Assembly: GCF_011326735.1 (NCBI RefSeq)
Contig: NZ_JAANCN010000011.1
Coordinates: forward strand, 44,057-108,056
Reading direction: 5' to 3'
DNA: 64,000 bases
DNA from: Phycicoccus endophyticus
GTDB taxonomy: Bacteria > Actinomycetota > Actinomycetes > Actinomycetales > Dermatophilaceae
The translations under genes were made by a program, and so were the position numbers. The stretch's first letter is position 1, and every line of letters starts with the position of its first letter. Of this stretch, positions 30,176 to 38,474 are shown in pieces. A model generated the notes under the pieces. The model was not told the DNA's origin and searched no databases. It was given only the letters and a program-made list of their open reading frames with translations.

Positions 30176-30198
30176 GTGGGCGCGCTGCGCACGCCCAC
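30176..30198. promoter_or_regulatory. Inverted repeat between the divergent CapD-like and phosphatase genes
   Basis: Perfect 7-base arms GTGGGCG and CGCCCAC are separated by nine bases. The element lies in the 101-base divergent region that must contain promoters for both the exopolysaccharide genes and the LMW phosphatase. Spacing between arm centres (16 bases) is compatible with a dimeric regulator. No other evidence of function. Confidence 0.35.
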
Positions 30199-30250
30199 CC
30201 CGTGACGGCCGCCCCTGTCGGCCACACCGGGCTCGAGGATAACCCAGGAG

Positions 30251-30832
30251 GTGCCTTTGCGGAGGTCAGGCGCACTTTTGGTCGTGTGCACCGGCAACAT
30301 CTGTCGCTCCCCCTACATCGAGCGCCGGCTGCGCCAGGAGCTCGCCGGCACCGGCGTCGAGGTCTCCAGCGCGGGGACCGCGGCGCTCGTCGGACACGAG
30401 ATGGACCCGGGCACGCGCTCGCGCCTCGTGGCCCGTGGAGCCGACATCGAGGGGTTCCGGGCCCGGCAGCTCACCGTCGCGATGCTCGAGGACGCCGACG
30501 TCGTCGTCACCGCCGCGCGCTCCCATCGGGCCGAGGTCACCCGGCTGTACCCCGCCTGCCTCCGCCGCACGACGACGTTGCGCGACCTCGCCGACCTGCT
30601 CGACGGTGTGCCGGCGCACGACCTCACTGGCGCCGCACCCGAGCAGAGCGCCACGGAGTGCGTCCTCGCCGCGGCACTCGACCGGCGAGGGCTCGTCGCC
30701 GCCCGTCAGGAGGGGGTCGACGTCCACGACCCGGTCGGCGGGGGCCCGGCGGACTTCTACCTCATGGCCGCCCAGGTGGAGGCGGCGCTGCCGCCGGTGG
30801 TCGCCGCGCTCCGAGCCGCGCGAGGCGGCTGA
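30251..30832 (+). CDS. Low-molecular-weight protein-tyrosine phosphatase (Wzb-like)
   Basis: A 193-residue LMW-PTP. The P-loop Cys-x5-Arg is 'CTGNICRS' (C13, R19), and 'VHDPVGGG' near residue 160 supplies the general-acid Asp. Such phosphatases dephosphorylate the BY-kinase that controls polysaccharide polymerisation, and that kinase is the convergent neighbour. The length is somewhat longer than the usual ~150. The start is uncertain: GTG 30251 abuts AGGAG, and TTG 30257 has AGGAGG five bases upstream. It is transcribed away from the glycan genes. Confidence 0.88.
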   Translation: MPLRRSGALLVVCTGNICRSPYIERRLRQELAGTGVEVSSAGTAALVGHEMDPGTRSRLVARGADIEGFRARQLTVAMLEDADVVVTAARSHRAEVTRLYPACLRRTTTLRDLADLLDGVPAHDLTGAAPEQSATECVLAAALDRRGLVAARQEGVDVHDPVGGGPADFYLMAAQVEAALPPVVAALRAARGG

Positions 30833-30839
30833 GCGCGGC

Positions 30840-32228
30840 TCAGGCCTGGCTGACCCGCGCGCGCTCCCGCCGCGTCGCGGCGTGTTCTGGGGTTTCGTAG
30901 GAGTAGTGCCCGTACGCCTCCAGCGCCCTCGGCGGCACGCGGTTGAGGACGACCCCGAGAGCACGGCCACCAACCGACCCCAACGTGTCCAGGGCGTGGG
31001 ATACCTGGTCCCGGTCGACGATGCCCGCCCCGACGACGACGATGGCGCCGTCGGTGACCTTGGACAGCACAACGGCGTCGGTGACCGGCAGGGCGGGCGG
31101 CGCGTCGATGACGACGTAGTCGAAGCGCACCCGCAGCTGCTCCAGCAACGTCCGCATCGCCGAGGAGCCGAGCAGCTCCGAGGGGTTCGGGGGGATGTGG
31201 CCGGCGCCGAGCACCCACAGGCTCGTCCCGCCGTAGGGCTGGACGAGGTCCATGACGTCGGCGCGGTCGATGAGCGCGTCGGTGAGCCCGACGGCTCCCT
31301 CGAGGCCCATGTAGTCGAGCACCTTCGGCCGGCGCAGGTCGCCCTCGACGAGGCAGACCCGGGAGCCGGCCTGGGCCATCGTCAGCGCGAGGTTGGCGGT
31401 GACGGTGCTCTTGCCCTCACCGGCGACCGAGGAGGTGACCGCGATCGTCCGGGGGTGGGTGGCCGCGTCGACGAACTGGAGGTTGGTCCGCAGCGACCGG
31501 AAGGCCTCGGCCCGCGGCGAGCGTGGGTCGACCTCGACGATGAGCGGTCGCTTGGGCGTCTCCGGGTCGAAGGCGATGCTGCCGAGGACCGGCACGTCGG
31601 TGATCGCCTTGACGTCCTCGGCGGTCCTCACCCCCTTGTCGAGCATCTCGCGCAGGACGGCGGCACCGAGGCCGAGCAGCAGGCCGAGCACCACCCCGAG
31701 GGCGAGGTTGCGCACCGGCTGCGGGCTCGCCGGGGAGGTGGGGGTGGAGGGGGCCTGCACCACGGTGACCTTGACCGGGCTGCTCGCGCCACCTTCGGGG
31801 CTCTCCAGCTCGGAGACCGCCGAGGGGAACTCGGCCGCGATGGCCTCCCCGATGGCGGTGGCCCGGGCGGGGTCGGGGTCGCGCACGGCGACCTCGATGA
31901 GGACGGTGTCCGGCGGGGAGGTCGCCGTGACCTCGCTCGCGAGCGCGTCGGCCGACCCGCCGACCGCCTCGGCGACGGGCTCGAGGATGCGGGGCGTCGT
32001 GAGCAGCTGGGTGTAGGACTTGACCCGCTGCTGGGTGAAGGTGCTGCCCTGGAGGAGCGAGCCGCTGTCGTCCGAGCCGGTCGTGGAGACGAAGTACTGG
32101 GAGGTCGACTCGTACTGCTTGGTCGCGGCCAGCGTCGCTGCCGCGGCGGCGGCCACGGTGACGAGGACGACGAGGAGGATCACCCGCCACCGCTTGCGTA
32201 CGACGTGCAGGTAGTCCTGGAGCTCCAC
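30840..32228 (-). CDS. Polysaccharide co-polymerase/tyrosine autokinase (Wzc/CapAB-like)
   Basis: A 462-residue BY-kinase fused to its chain-length determinant. Two helices (about 14-36 and 173-193) bracket the extracytoplasmic Wzz domain, then comes a cytoplasmic kinase with Walker A 'TSSVAGEGKSTVTANLA' (about 265-281), Walker A' 'VCLVEGDLRRPKVLD' and Walker B 'FDYVVIDAPPALPV'. The C-terminus has clustered tyrosines in 'YGHYSYETPEH', the probable autophosphorylation sites. It starts with GTG 32228 behind GAGGACG. It should control length and export of the glycan together with the LMW phosphatase next to it. Confidence 0.92.
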   Translation of the reverse strand: MELQDYLHVVRKRWRVILLVVLVTVAAAAAATLAATKQYESTSQYFVSTTGSDDSGSLLQGSTFTQQRVKSYTQLLTTPRILEPVAEAVGGSADALASEVTATSPPDTVLIEVAVRDPDPARATAIGEAIAAEFPSAVSELESPEGGASSPVKVTVVQAPSTPTSPASPQPVRNLALGVVLGLLLGLGAAVLREMLDKGVRTAEDVKAITDVPVLGSIAFDPETPKRPLIVEVDPRSPRAEAFRSLRTNLQFVDAATHPRTIAVTSSVAGEGKSTVTANLALTMAQAGSRVCLVEGDLRRPKVLDYMGLEGAVGLTDALIDRADVMDLVQPYGGTSLWVLGAGHIPPNPSELLGSSAMRTLLEQLRVRFDYVVIDAPPALPVTDAVVLSKVTDGAIVVVGAGIVDRDQVSHALDTLGSVGGRALGVVLNRVPPRALEAYGHYSYETPEHAATRRERARVSQA

Positions 32229-32356
32229 GGGCCGTCCTCGAGGTCTTCGGAGAGGCGCAGGTCACAGCCTCCCTACATCGTGGATGATGGTAGCCGTCCA
32301 GTGTCGGGGGCGGGGCCCGGCGAGCGGTCGCAGGCGTGTCGGAGGAGGGGAGCACC

Positions 32357-33319
32357 GTGAAGCCTTCGGGCCGGGCCCGGCGGGCCCTCGCGACGGCCGG
32401 TCTGGCCGCCTTCGTCGTCCTCGACCTCGTCCTCGTCGTCCTCGCCGTGCGCTCCACCGCGCTCAGCGTGCCCTCGGGCGCCGCGTCCTCACCCGCGCCG
32501 ACCTCCGCTGCCCCGGCCACGACCCCCGCGTCGCCGGGCCCCTCGACGAGCGAGCCCACGCAGGCGCCGGCAGAGACGGCGGAGCCCGCCCGCAGGACCG
32601 TCGCCGCCGCCGGGAGCGAGAGCGTGTGGGCGCTCGACGTCGGCCGCTGCGGGCAGCCCGGTCGCGTCCACGTGAGCACCGACGGTGGGGCCTCCTGGGC
32701 CTCGCACGACGCGCCGGGTGCCGTCACCCGCGTCCGTCCGACCGGGGGTGCCGCGGCCTTCGCCGTCGGGGGCGACGAGGAGTGCCGGTTCCTCCTGTGG
32801 AACACCGCCGACGGCGGTGCCTCGTGGAGCGACGCCGGATCCGCGGCCGCCGCCTGGGGCCGTGACCCCCAGAACCCCGGGCTGCTGCACCGACCCGGTG
32901 GCGACCCGGTGACCCCCTGCGACGGTGCCGACGTCGTGGACCTCTCCGGGCTGCGGGGCGGTGTGGGCGCGGTGGCCTGCGGTGACGGCACGCTGCGCTC
33001 CACGCTCGACAACGGGGACACGTGGGCGGTCACCCTCCGCCTGGACGGGCTGGCCGCGCTCTCGCTCACCGGGCCGGACGAGGGAGTGCTCGCCGCCGTC
33101 GGGGGCGACTGCCCCGGCGTGCGCCTCGTGCAGCTGAGCACCGGGACGGCGCGCGAGGCCCGCTGCCTCGAGGACGCCCGGCCGGCCGCGGGGCGGATGT
33201 CGGTCTCGGTGGCCGACGACACCGTCTGGGTCCTCGCCGGGGACGAGCTGCTGCGCGGTGACTCCGCCGAGGTCGCGCAGGCGACCTTCGAGCCGGTCGG
33301 GGGCTGGCCCGGCCGCTGA
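32357..33319 (+). CDS. Secreted or anchored protein with Asp-box (BNR) repeats
   Basis: A 320-residue protein with a membrane helix near the N-terminus ('ALATAGLAAFVVLDLVLVVL'), an Ala/Ser/Thr/Pro-rich linker, then a repeat domain. At least three Asp-boxes (S-x-D-x-G-x-x-W type) are visible: 'STDGGASW', 'TADGGASW' and 'TLDNGDTW'. Four or more cysteines may form disulfides. This suggests an extracytoplasmic beta-propeller, as in sialidases or HCF136-like proteins, though no catalytic residues could be identified. GTG 32357 was chosen because GGAGGAGGGG ends six bases upstream; an earlier GTG at 32336 lacks such a site. It is divergent from the kinase gene. Confidence 0.72.
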   Translation: MKPSGRARRALATAGLAAFVVLDLVLVVLAVRSTALSVPSGAASSPAPTSAAPATTPASPGPSTSEPTQAPAETAEPARRTVAAAGSESVWALDVGRCGQPGRVHVSTDGGASWASHDAPGAVTRVRPTGGAAAFAVGGDEECRFLLWNTADGGASWSDAGSAAAAWGRDPQNPGLLHRPGGDPVTPCDGADVVDLSGLRGGVGAVACGDGTLRSTLDNGDTWAVTLRLDGLAALSLTGPDEGVLAAVGGDCPGVRLVQLSTGTAREARCLEDARPAAGRMSVSVADDTVWVLAGDELLRGDSAEVAQATFEPVGGWPGR

Positions 33320-33337
33320 GGCGCCGGGACGCGGGGC

Positions 33338-34090
33338 TCAGGCGAGCCCGGCCAGCGCCCCCCGCACCTCGTCGTCGACCTCCGCACGGGCCAGCACGAG
33401 GTCGGGCAGCCACGGGTTCTCGCGGTTGTACTCCAGGGGCGAGCCGTCGAGGCGGGTCGGTGCGAGGCCGTGGCCGATCGCCACCGCGACCGGCGCGGCG
33501 GAGTCCCACTCGTACTGACCGCCGGCATGGACGTAGGCGTCGACGGTGCCGTCGATGACCGCCATCGCCTTGACGCCGGCCGAGCCCATGGCCACGAGCT
33601 CGGCACCGAGACGCTCGGCGAGGTCGACGACGAAGGCCGGCGGCCGGCTGCGGCTCACCGCGAGGCGGACCGGGCCCTCCGGCCGGGGCGGGAGCGGCTG
33701 CGGGCGGTCCATCCGGTGCACGACGCCGCGCGCCGGCAGGGCCACCGCGCCGGCGACGAGCCGGCCCTCCTGCCACAGCGCGACGTGGACGGCCCAGTCG
33801 TCCCGGGGCCGCTCGGAGAACTCGCGCGTGCCGTCGAGCGGGTCGACGATCCACACCCGGGAGGCCTGGAGCCGGCGCAGGTCGTCGGCGCCCTCCTCGC
33901 TGAGCACGGCATCCTCGGGCCGGGCCTGCCCGAGCAGGGCCACGATGCGCTCGTGGGCCTCGCGGTCGCCGAGGTCCTTCAGCGCCGAGCCCTCGAGGTC
34001 GGCGTGCTCGGCACGCACGTCGACGAGCAGCCGGCCCGCCTCCTCGGCGACGGCGGCGGCGACCTCGTGGTCGTCGGGGGAGGGGGTCAT
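33338..34090 (-). CDS. cysQ: 3'(2'),5'-bisphosphate nucleotidase CysQ / inositol monophosphatase family
   Basis: A 250-residue Mg-dependent phosphatase. Metal-binding motifs are 'AVLSEEG' and 'WIVDPLDGTREF' (about 60-92) and 'YEWDSAAPVAVAIGHG' (about 193-208). CysQ turns PAP, the waste product of sulfotransferases and PAPS reductase, into AMP. The neighbouring sulfate activation genes favour this over inositol phosphatase. Its ATG overlaps the stop of the TauE-like gene (ATGA). PAP recycling would be needed for the two sulfotransferases upstream in the window. Confidence 0.85.
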   Translation of the reverse strand: MTPSPDDHEVAAAVAEEAGRLLVDVRAEHADLEGSALKDLGDREAHERIVALLGQARPEDAVLSEEGADDLRRLQASRVWIVDPLDGTREFSERPRDDWAVHVALWQEGRLVAGAVALPARGVVHRMDRPQPLPPRPEGPVRLAVSRSRPPAFVVDLAERLGAELVAMGSAGVKAMAVIDGTVDAYVHAGGQYEWDSAAPVAVAIGHGLAPTRLDGSPLEYNRENPWLPDLVLARAEVDDEVRGALAGLA

Positions 34091-35085
34091 CGGGGGGTCC
34101 TCTCGTCGGGATGGGGGTCGGGGTCCGGGTCGGGTGCGGCCTCGGGGCCCGGGTCCGGGTCGAGGTCCGGCCCGTCGCCGGAGCGGTCACCGCCGCCGAA
34201 GGCGGGCAGCCCGTGCGCCTGGCGCAGCATCGCCCAGGCCAGCGGCCCGAGGACGAGCAGCCCCGCGCCGATGGCGCCGACGAACTCCGGCGGGACGCGC
34301 AGGAGGCTCAGGGCGGTCAGGGTGAGCACGATGACGATGCCGCGGCGCACCGCGCCGGAGGGGACCCAGGCCGAGAGCCGGGCCCCGAGGAAGGTGCCGG
34401 GGGCGCCGCCGAGCACGAGCGGCACGAGCACCGCCCAGTCCACCCCGGTGACGACGACGTGGCCGACGGCCGCGGCGACGACGAGCGGGATGGCCTGCAC
34501 GAGGTCGGTGCCCACGAGGCGCTTGGCGGACATGCCGGGGTTGAGCAGGAGCAGGGAGATCATGATGATCGAGCCCGCGCCGACACTCGTCAGCCCGACG
34601 AGCACCCCGCCGACGACGCCGACGACGACCGTCGGCACGACCTTGACCTGGCGGCCCGAGTCGCTGCCGCTGCCCCAGCCGTGGAAGGTCGAGCCGTAGA
34701 CCCGCAGCGTGTACGTGGCGGCGGTGAGCAGCAGGGTGGCCCCGAGGACCATCCGCAGCGCCTCCTCGGCCTCGTCACCGGTCCCGAGCCGGCCGGTAAG
34801 CCAGGCCCCGAGGAACGCCCCGGGCACCGAGCCGGTAATGAGCAGCCCGGCGAGCCGAAGGTCGGGCGAGCCCTGGCGGGCGTGCACCGCCGCACCGACC
34901 GACTTGTTCACCGCCGCGGCCACGAGGTCGTTGGCGACGGCAGCCGTCGGGGGGATGCCGAGGAAGACCAGCGCGGGCGTCATCAGCGCGCCACCGCCCA
35001 TCCCGGTCAGGCCGACGACGACGCCGACCGCGAGGCTGACGACGAGGACGGCGGCGGCGTCGCCGCTGAGCAGGGCGTCAGGCAT
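34087..35085 (-). CDS. TauE/SafE-family sulfite/organosulfur exporter
   Basis: A 332-residue membrane protein with eight or so helices and the family's repeated Gly motifs, 'VGLTGMGGGALMTPALVFLG' near the N-terminus and 'GVLVGLTSVGAGSIIMISLL' in the second half. TauE/SafE proteins move sulfite, sulfoacetate or related anions, and operons with cysteine-biosynthesis genes are common. The cytoplasmic tail is odd: it is rich in Asp-Pro repeats ('DLDPDPGPEAAPDPDPDP'). It overlaps the upstream APS kinase gene by eight bases (ATG 35085). Confidence 0.85.
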   Translation of the reverse strand: MPDALLSGDAAAVLVVSLAVGVVVGLTGMGGGALMTPALVFLGIPPTAAVANDLVAAAVNKSVGAAVHARQGSPDLRLAGLLITGSVPGAFLGAWLTGRLGTGDEAEEALRMVLGATLLLTAATYTLRVYGSTFHGWGSGSDSGRQVKVVPTVVVGVVGGVLVGLTSVGAGSIIMISLLLLNPGMSAKRLVGTDLVQAIPLVVAAAVGHVVVTGVDWAVLVPLVLGGAPGTFLGARLSAWVPSGAVRRGIVIVLTLTALSLLRVPPEFVGAIGAGLLVLGPLAWAMLRQAHGLPAFGGGDRSGDGPDLDPDPGPEAAPDPDPDPHPDERTPR

Positions 35086-36196
35086 CGAGGTTCTCCCGGA
35101 CGCTGTGGACGAGGGCGAGGACCTCGTCGGCACACTCCTGGACGGAGCGGCCGGTGGTGTCGAGGCGCAGGTCGGGCGCCCCCGGGACGTCGTACGGCGC
35201 GGAGATGCCGGTGAAGTCGGGGATCTCGCCGCGCCGCGCGGCCGCGTAGAGGCCCTTGCGGTCGCGGCGCTCGCACTCCTCGAGCGGCGTGGCCACGTGG
35301 ACGAGGAGGAAGCGCCCGCCGCGCTCGGCGACGAGGGCGGCCACCTGGCGACGCACGGTGTCCTCGGGCGCGATCGGGCTGCACACGGCGATGCCGCCGT
35401 GGTGGGCGACCTCGGCGGCCACCCAGCCGATGCGCAGGACGTTGGTGCGCCGGTCGGCGGGGGAGAAGCCGAGCCCGGCCGTCAGGTGGCGGCGCACGAT
35501 GTCGCCGTCGAGGAGAGTCAGCGGCGAGCCCTCCTCGACGAGCCGGATCGCCGCGGCGCGGGCCACCGTGGACTTGCCCGAGCCGGACAGGCCGGTGAGC
35601 AGCACGACGACCCCGGCGCCCCGGGGCGGCGAGGCAGCGGCAGTCCCGCCGGAGGCCGGGAGGTCGGTGGGGTCCAGCCCGAGGGTGCGCAGCAGGGCCT
35701 CGCGGCGCTCGGCGTCGCCCGGCGGGAGGGGGACGACGTGGACGCTCGCGCCGGATGCGGCGGCGGCGACGGCCGCCCGCACGGTGTCGGTGCCCGCCGA
35801 CGGCCCGTCGAGCGAGGTCGAGGCGATGACGAGGATGTGGGAGCCGTCCGCCGGCGCCTCCGGCACGTCCGCCGGCGACTCGACGAGCCGGACGTCCTCG
35901 CCGGAGAGGTCGACGGGCCCCTCGAGGAGCAGCCGCTCGAAGGGGCGCTCGGAGGGCCACGAGAGCCACTGCGGCTCGCCCTCGACCCGCCCCTCGCCGG
36001 CGTCCCGGAGCTGCTCGACCCGGGCGACCGGGACGCCCTCGGGGTCGACGACCTGGAGCGCGCCGGCCGTGAGGGCCCGGGCCGCGAGGTCACCCGAAAG
36101 GTGGAGGGGACGCATGCGCGCGTCCGGGCCGTAGAGGCCGCGGCGGAGGAGGACGAGGTCGTCGAGGTCGGCCGGTGACGGGGCGACGGACGGCAT
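35078..36196 (-). CDS. cysC: Adenylyl-sulfate (APS) kinase with an N-terminal sulfurylase-like domain
   Basis: A 372-residue protein. The C-terminal half is a complete APS kinase: P-loop 'LLTGLSGSGKST' (about 199-210), 'LLDGDIVRRHLTAGLGFSPA', 'DRRTN', 'SPIAPEDTVRRQ', 'RKGLYAAARRGEI' and 'FTGISAPYD'. It phosphorylates APS to PAPS. The first ~185 residues are extra: 'ALTAGALQVVDPEGVPVARV' resembles the PUA-like part of ATP sulfurylase, and a second segment 'SVHVVPLPPGDAERREALLR' resembles its later part, but the Q-x-R-N-P and H-x-x-H motifs are missing, so it is probably not catalytic. ATG 36196 was preferred; GTG 36208 is possible. Divergent from cysDN. Confidence 0.87.
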   Translation of the reverse strand: MPSVAPSPADLDDLVLLRRGLYGPDARMRPLHLSGDLAARALTAGALQVVDPEGVPVARVEQLRDAGEGRVEGEPQWLSWPSERPFERLLLEGPVDLSGEDVRLVESPADVPEAPADGSHILVIASTSLDGPSAGTDTVRAAVAAAASGASVHVVPLPPGDAERREALLRTLGLDPTDLPASGGTAAASPPRGAGVVVLLTGLSGSGKSTVARAAAIRLVEEGSPLTLLDGDIVRRHLTAGLGFSPADRRTNVLRIGWVAAEVAHHGGIAVCSPIAPEDTVRRQVAALVAERGGRFLLVHVATPLEECERRDRKGLYAAARRGEIPDFTGISAPYDVPGAPDLRLDTTGRSVQECADEVLALVHSVRENLDA

Positions 36197-36249
36197 GGTC
36201 GGGCTCACCCGCCACAGTGTGCCGTGTTCCGGGTCATCCCGGATGCGGT

Positions 36250-36266
36250 GGCCCCGGATCGGGGCC
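36250..36266. promoter_or_regulatory. Palindrome in the divergent cysC-like/cysD promoter region
   Basis: Perfect 7-base arms GGCCCCG and CGGGGCC flank GAT. It lies in the 122-base gap between the two divergent sulfate activation transcripts. A -10-like TAGGGT follows at 36280-36285 on the plus strand. It could be an operator or a hairpin in a leader; the very high G+C makes chance palindromes more likely. Confidence 0.3.
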
Positions 36267-36318
36267 GGCTGACCTCGGGTAGGGTTCTGCGCGTTCCCCG
36301 GGACGGAGAGGATCACCC

Positions 36319-37230
36319 GTGCAGACCCATGCCGAGTATCGGCTCTCGCACCTCGACGAGCTCGAGGCCGAGTCGATCCATGTCTTCCGCGAGGTCGTCG
36401 CGGAGTTCGAGCGGCCCGTGCTGATGTTCTCGGGCGGCAAGGACTCCATCGTCATGCTGCGCCTCGCCGAGAAGGCCTTCCACCCCGCGCGGCTGCCCTT
36501 CCCGCTGCTCCAGGTCGACACCGGGCTGGACTTCCCCGAGGTCCTCGAGACCCGGGACCGCTGGGTCGGGCGCCTCGGGGCACGGCTCGTCGTGGCGTCG
36601 GTCGAGGAGGCCATCGCCAAGGGCGTCGTCGTCGACGACGGCAAGACGAGCCGCAACCGGATGCAGACGGGCACGCTGCTCGACGCCATCGAGTCCCACG
36701 GGTTCACCGCCGCGTTCGGTGGCGGCCGGCGCGACGAGGAGAAGGCCCGGGCCAAGGAGCGGGTCTACTCCCACCGCGACGAGTTCGGCCAGTGGGACCC
36801 CAAGAACCAGCGCCCCGAGCTGTGGTCGCTCTACAACGGCCGCCTCCACGAGGGCGAGCACATGCGGATCTTCCCGCTGTCGAACTGGACCGAGCTCGAC
36901 ATCTGGCACTACATCGCCCGAGAGCAGATCGAGATCCCCTCGATCTACTTCGCCCACCAGCGGCGGGTCTTCGAGCGCGACGGGATGCTGCTCACCGAGA
37001 GCCCGCTCAACCCGTGCCGCCCCGGCGAGGAGGCAGCCGAGCGCACCGTGCGTTTCCGCACGGTCGGCGACCTCACGCTGACCGGCTGTGTCGAGAGCGA
37101 GGCCTCGACACTCGACGCCATCGTCGAGGAGATCTCGGTGGCGCGGGTCACCGAGCGCGGGGCCACCCGCGGTGACGACCGGTTCTCCGAGGCTGCCATG
37201 GAGGACCGCAAGAAGGAGGGCTACTTCTGA
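36319..37230 (+). CDS. cysD: Sulfate adenylyltransferase subunit 2
   Basis: The 303-residue CysD catalyses adenylylation of sulfate to APS together with the GTPase CysN. The PP-loop signature is 'PVLMFSGGKDSIVMLRLAEK' (about residues 34-53), followed by 'AAFGGGRRDEEKARAKERVY' and 'IFPLSNWTELDIWHYI', all standard. It starts at GTG 36319 with GGAGAGG six bases upstream. The TGA overlaps the cysN ATG (TGATG), as expected for a 1:1 complex. Confidence 0.96.
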   Translation: MQTHAEYRLSHLDELEAESIHVFREVVAEFERPVLMFSGGKDSIVMLRLAEKAFHPARLPFPLLQVDTGLDFPEVLETRDRWVGRLGARLVVASVEEAIAKGVVVDDGKTSRNRMQTGTLLDAIESHGFTAAFGGGRRDEEKARAKERVYSHRDEFGQWDPKNQRPELWSLYNGRLHEGEHMRIFPLSNWTELDIWHYIAREQIEIPSIYFAHQRRVFERDGMLLTESPLNPCRPGEEAAERTVRFRTVGDLTLTGCVESEASTLDAIVEEISVARVTERGATRGDDRFSEAAMEDRKKEGYF

Positions 37231-38471
37231 TGGACCTGCTGCGATTCGCCACGGCGGGCTCCGTCGACGACGGGAAGTCCACCCTCATCGGGCGGCTGCT
37301 GCTGGACTCGAAGGCGATCTTCGAGGACCAGCTCGAGGCGGTCGAGGTCACCTCGACGGCCCGCGGCTACGACTACACCGACCTCGCGCTGCTCACCGAC
37401 GGCCTGCGCTCCGAGCGGGAGCAGGGCATCACGATCGACGTCGCCTACCGGTACTTCGCCACCCCGCGGCGCAAGTTCATCATCGCCGACACTCCCGGGC
37501 ACGTGCAGTACACCCGGAACATGGTCACCGGCGCCTCGACGGCCGACCTCGGCCTCGTCCTCGTCGACGCCCGCCAGGGCCTCACCGAGCAGTCGCGCCG
37601 GCACGCCGTCCTCCTGTCGCTGCTGCGGGTGCCCCACCTCGTCCTCGCGGTGAACAAGATGGACCTCGTCGACTGGTCCCAGGAGGTCTTCGAGCGGATC
37701 CGGGACGAGTTCGTCACGTTCGCCTCCCGGCTCAACGTGCCCGACCTCGAGGTCATCCCGATCTCGGCCCTCCAGGGCGACAACGTCGTGACCCGCAGCG
37801 AGAACATGCCGTGGTTCGAGGGCTCCTCCCTCATGCACCACCTCGAGAACGTGCACATCGCCTCGGACCGCGACCTGCGCGACGTGCGCTTCCCCGTCCA
37901 GTACGTCATCCGCCCCAAGTCCGACGAGTACCACGACTACCGCGGGTACGCGGGCCAGGTCGCCAGCGGCGTCCTCAAGCCCGGCGACGAGGTCATGGTC
38001 CTCCCGAGCGGGCTGACCAGCCGGATCGCCGCAATCGACGCCTTCGACCACGAGATCGACGAGGCCTTCCCGCCGATGTCGGTCGTCGTGCGGCTCGAGG
38101 ACGACATCGACGTCTCGCGCGGCGACATGATCTGCCGGACCCGCAACGCGCCGGAGCCGACGCAGGACCTCGACGCGATGATCTCGTGGATGACCCGCGA
38201 GCCGCTGCGCCCGCGCCAGAAGCTCGCGATCAAGCACACGACGCGGGTGGCCCGGGCGGTCGTGCGCGACATCCAGTACCGGCTCGACATCAACACCCTT
38301 CACCGGGACACCGACTCCCAGGAGCTCGGGCTCAACGAGATCGGCCGGGTGAGCCTGCGCACGACCCAGCAGCTGCTCGTCGACCCCTACGAGCAGAACC
38401 GCACGACCGGCTCCTTCATCCTCATCGACGAGGCCACCGGGGTCACGGTCGGCGCGGGGATGATCAACTGA
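37230..38471 (+). CDS. cysN: Sulfate adenylyltransferase subunit 1 (GTPase)
   Basis: The 413-residue CysN is an EF-Tu-like GTPase that drives APS formation. G1 is 'TAGSVDDGKSTLIGRLLLDS' (about 8-27), G3 is 'IIADTPGHVQYTRNM', G4 is 'LAVNKMDL'. Beta-barrel domains follow. It has no C-terminal CysC fusion; the APS kinase is a separate divergent gene. The gene pair cysDN has no PAPS reductase or sulfite reductase beside it in this window. Confidence 0.95.
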   Translation: MDLLRFATAGSVDDGKSTLIGRLLLDSKAIFEDQLEAVEVTSTARGYDYTDLALLTDGLRSEREQGITIDVAYRYFATPRRKFIIADTPGHVQYTRNMVTGASTADLGLVLVDARQGLTEQSRRHAVLLSLLRVPHLVLAVNKMDLVDWSQEVFERIRDEFVTFASRLNVPDLEVIPISALQGDNVVTRSENMPWFEGSSLMHHLENVHIASDRDLRDVRFPVQYVIRPKSDEYHDYRGYAGQVASGVLKPGDEVMVLPSGLTSRIAAIDAFDHEIDEAFPPMSVVVRLEDDIDVSRGDMICRTRNAPEPTQDLDAMISWMTREPLRPRQKLAIKHTTRVARAVVRDIQYRLDINTLHRDTDSQELGLNEIGRVSLRTTQQLLVDPYEQNRTTGSFILIDEATGVTVGAGMIN

Positions 38472-38474
38472 CGG

